Below are positions 5,347 to 5,468 of a DNA stretch of 5,468 nucleotides, in pieces. The notes under the pieces are model-generated. The model was not told where the DNA came from. It saw nothing but the letters and a program-made list of their open reading frames with translations, and ran no database searches. The position numbers and the translations under genes were made by a program. The stretch is from Bryobacteraceae bacterium. GTDB taxonomy: Bacteria > Acidobacteriota > Terriglobia > Bryobacterales > Bryobacteraceae. Every line of letters starts with the position of its first letter. Position 1 is the first letter of the stretch. Where the stretch lies: positions 1 to 5,468 of the forward strand of contig JANXXV010000408.1 in assembly GCA_025350445.1 (NCBI GenBank), written 5' to 3'.

Positions 5347-5468
5347 TCAGCGGCCTGTGCGCCGGGGCATCGTTTTCATCAGTGCGCGCAACACGCTGTT
5401 GACCGATCCCGCATCCTTGAACACCCTCGCAATATCGGGGTTGAGTTCGCTCGCGACAACTGGCCCAC
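5347..5468 (-). CDS. C-terminal end of a small protein of unknown function (partial)
   Basis: A minus-strand frame is open from the right edge to TGA at 5349-5347, giving 39 visible residues. The segment 'ELNPDIARVFKDAGSVNSVL' followed by 'RALMKTMPRRTGR' has a helix-turn-helix-like alternation, mostly GC-ending codons and a basic tail, all more protein-like than the overlapping frames. The pattern 'PD.A.VF.....VN..LR' resembles the ends of short acidic-then-basic proteins seen in Acidobacteriota, some of which sit beside toxin-like genes. That connection is only an impression, and no family is assigned. The start is outside the window. A competing minus-strand frame is also open across here, but its codon use and Cys/Arg-rich product are less natural. 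Confidence 0.45.
   Translation of the reverse strand, partial: GPVVASELNPDIARVFKDAGSVNSVLRALMKTMPRRTGR

Overview
The window is GC-rich chromosomal DNA with ordinary bacterial gene density. Its set of short secreted proteins, a Tyr/Gly-tailed glycine-zipper protein, a free-standing LamG-like lectin-fold protein and abundant palindromic intergenic repeats suggests a soil-type Acidobacteriota (Solibacter/Bryobacter-like). That assignment is an inference from protein style; there is no rRNA or marker gene here to prove it.

Layout, left to right. (1) At 3-272 (+) lies the C-terminal end of an MscS-type mechanosensitive channel, cut by the left edge. (2) Convergent with it, 13 bp away, is a secreted glycine-zipper protein at 286-1317 (-). 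It is preceded by a very good match to a sigma-54 (-24/-12) promoter at 1352-1367 and a possible activator-binding palindrome near -90 to -103. (3) A 731-bp gap (1318-2048) separates it from the divergent gene to the right. Beyond the promoter, the gap holds one minus-strand terminator-like hairpin and no convincing gene. (4) At 2049-2774 (+) is a second secreted protein with a Pro/Gln-rich middle and a compact C-terminal domain. (5) A doubtful small ORF (2764-2973) overlaps its end and stops 3 bp before (6) a signal-bearing LamG/concanavalin-A-like protein (2977-3660). (7) 35 bp further on is an MFS transporter of the drug:H+ antiporter type (3696-4934).

(8) The right end (4935-5346) has no confident gene. 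It is dense in structure: three tandem 17-bp units, two perfect back-to-back tetraloop hairpins and a long imperfect stem-loop, like a mosaic of dispersed intergenic repeats. (9) At 5347-5468 (-) the window cuts through the C-terminal end of a small protein of unknown function.

The genes at 2049-4934 run in one direction with short gaps and may be co-transcribed. Nothing indicates a shared pathway. I see no CRISPR array, tRNA, rRNA, insertion sequence or recognisable defence or biosynthetic system. The points most worth checking are the sigma-54 promoter, the palindromic repeat cluster and the possible small coupled ORF.
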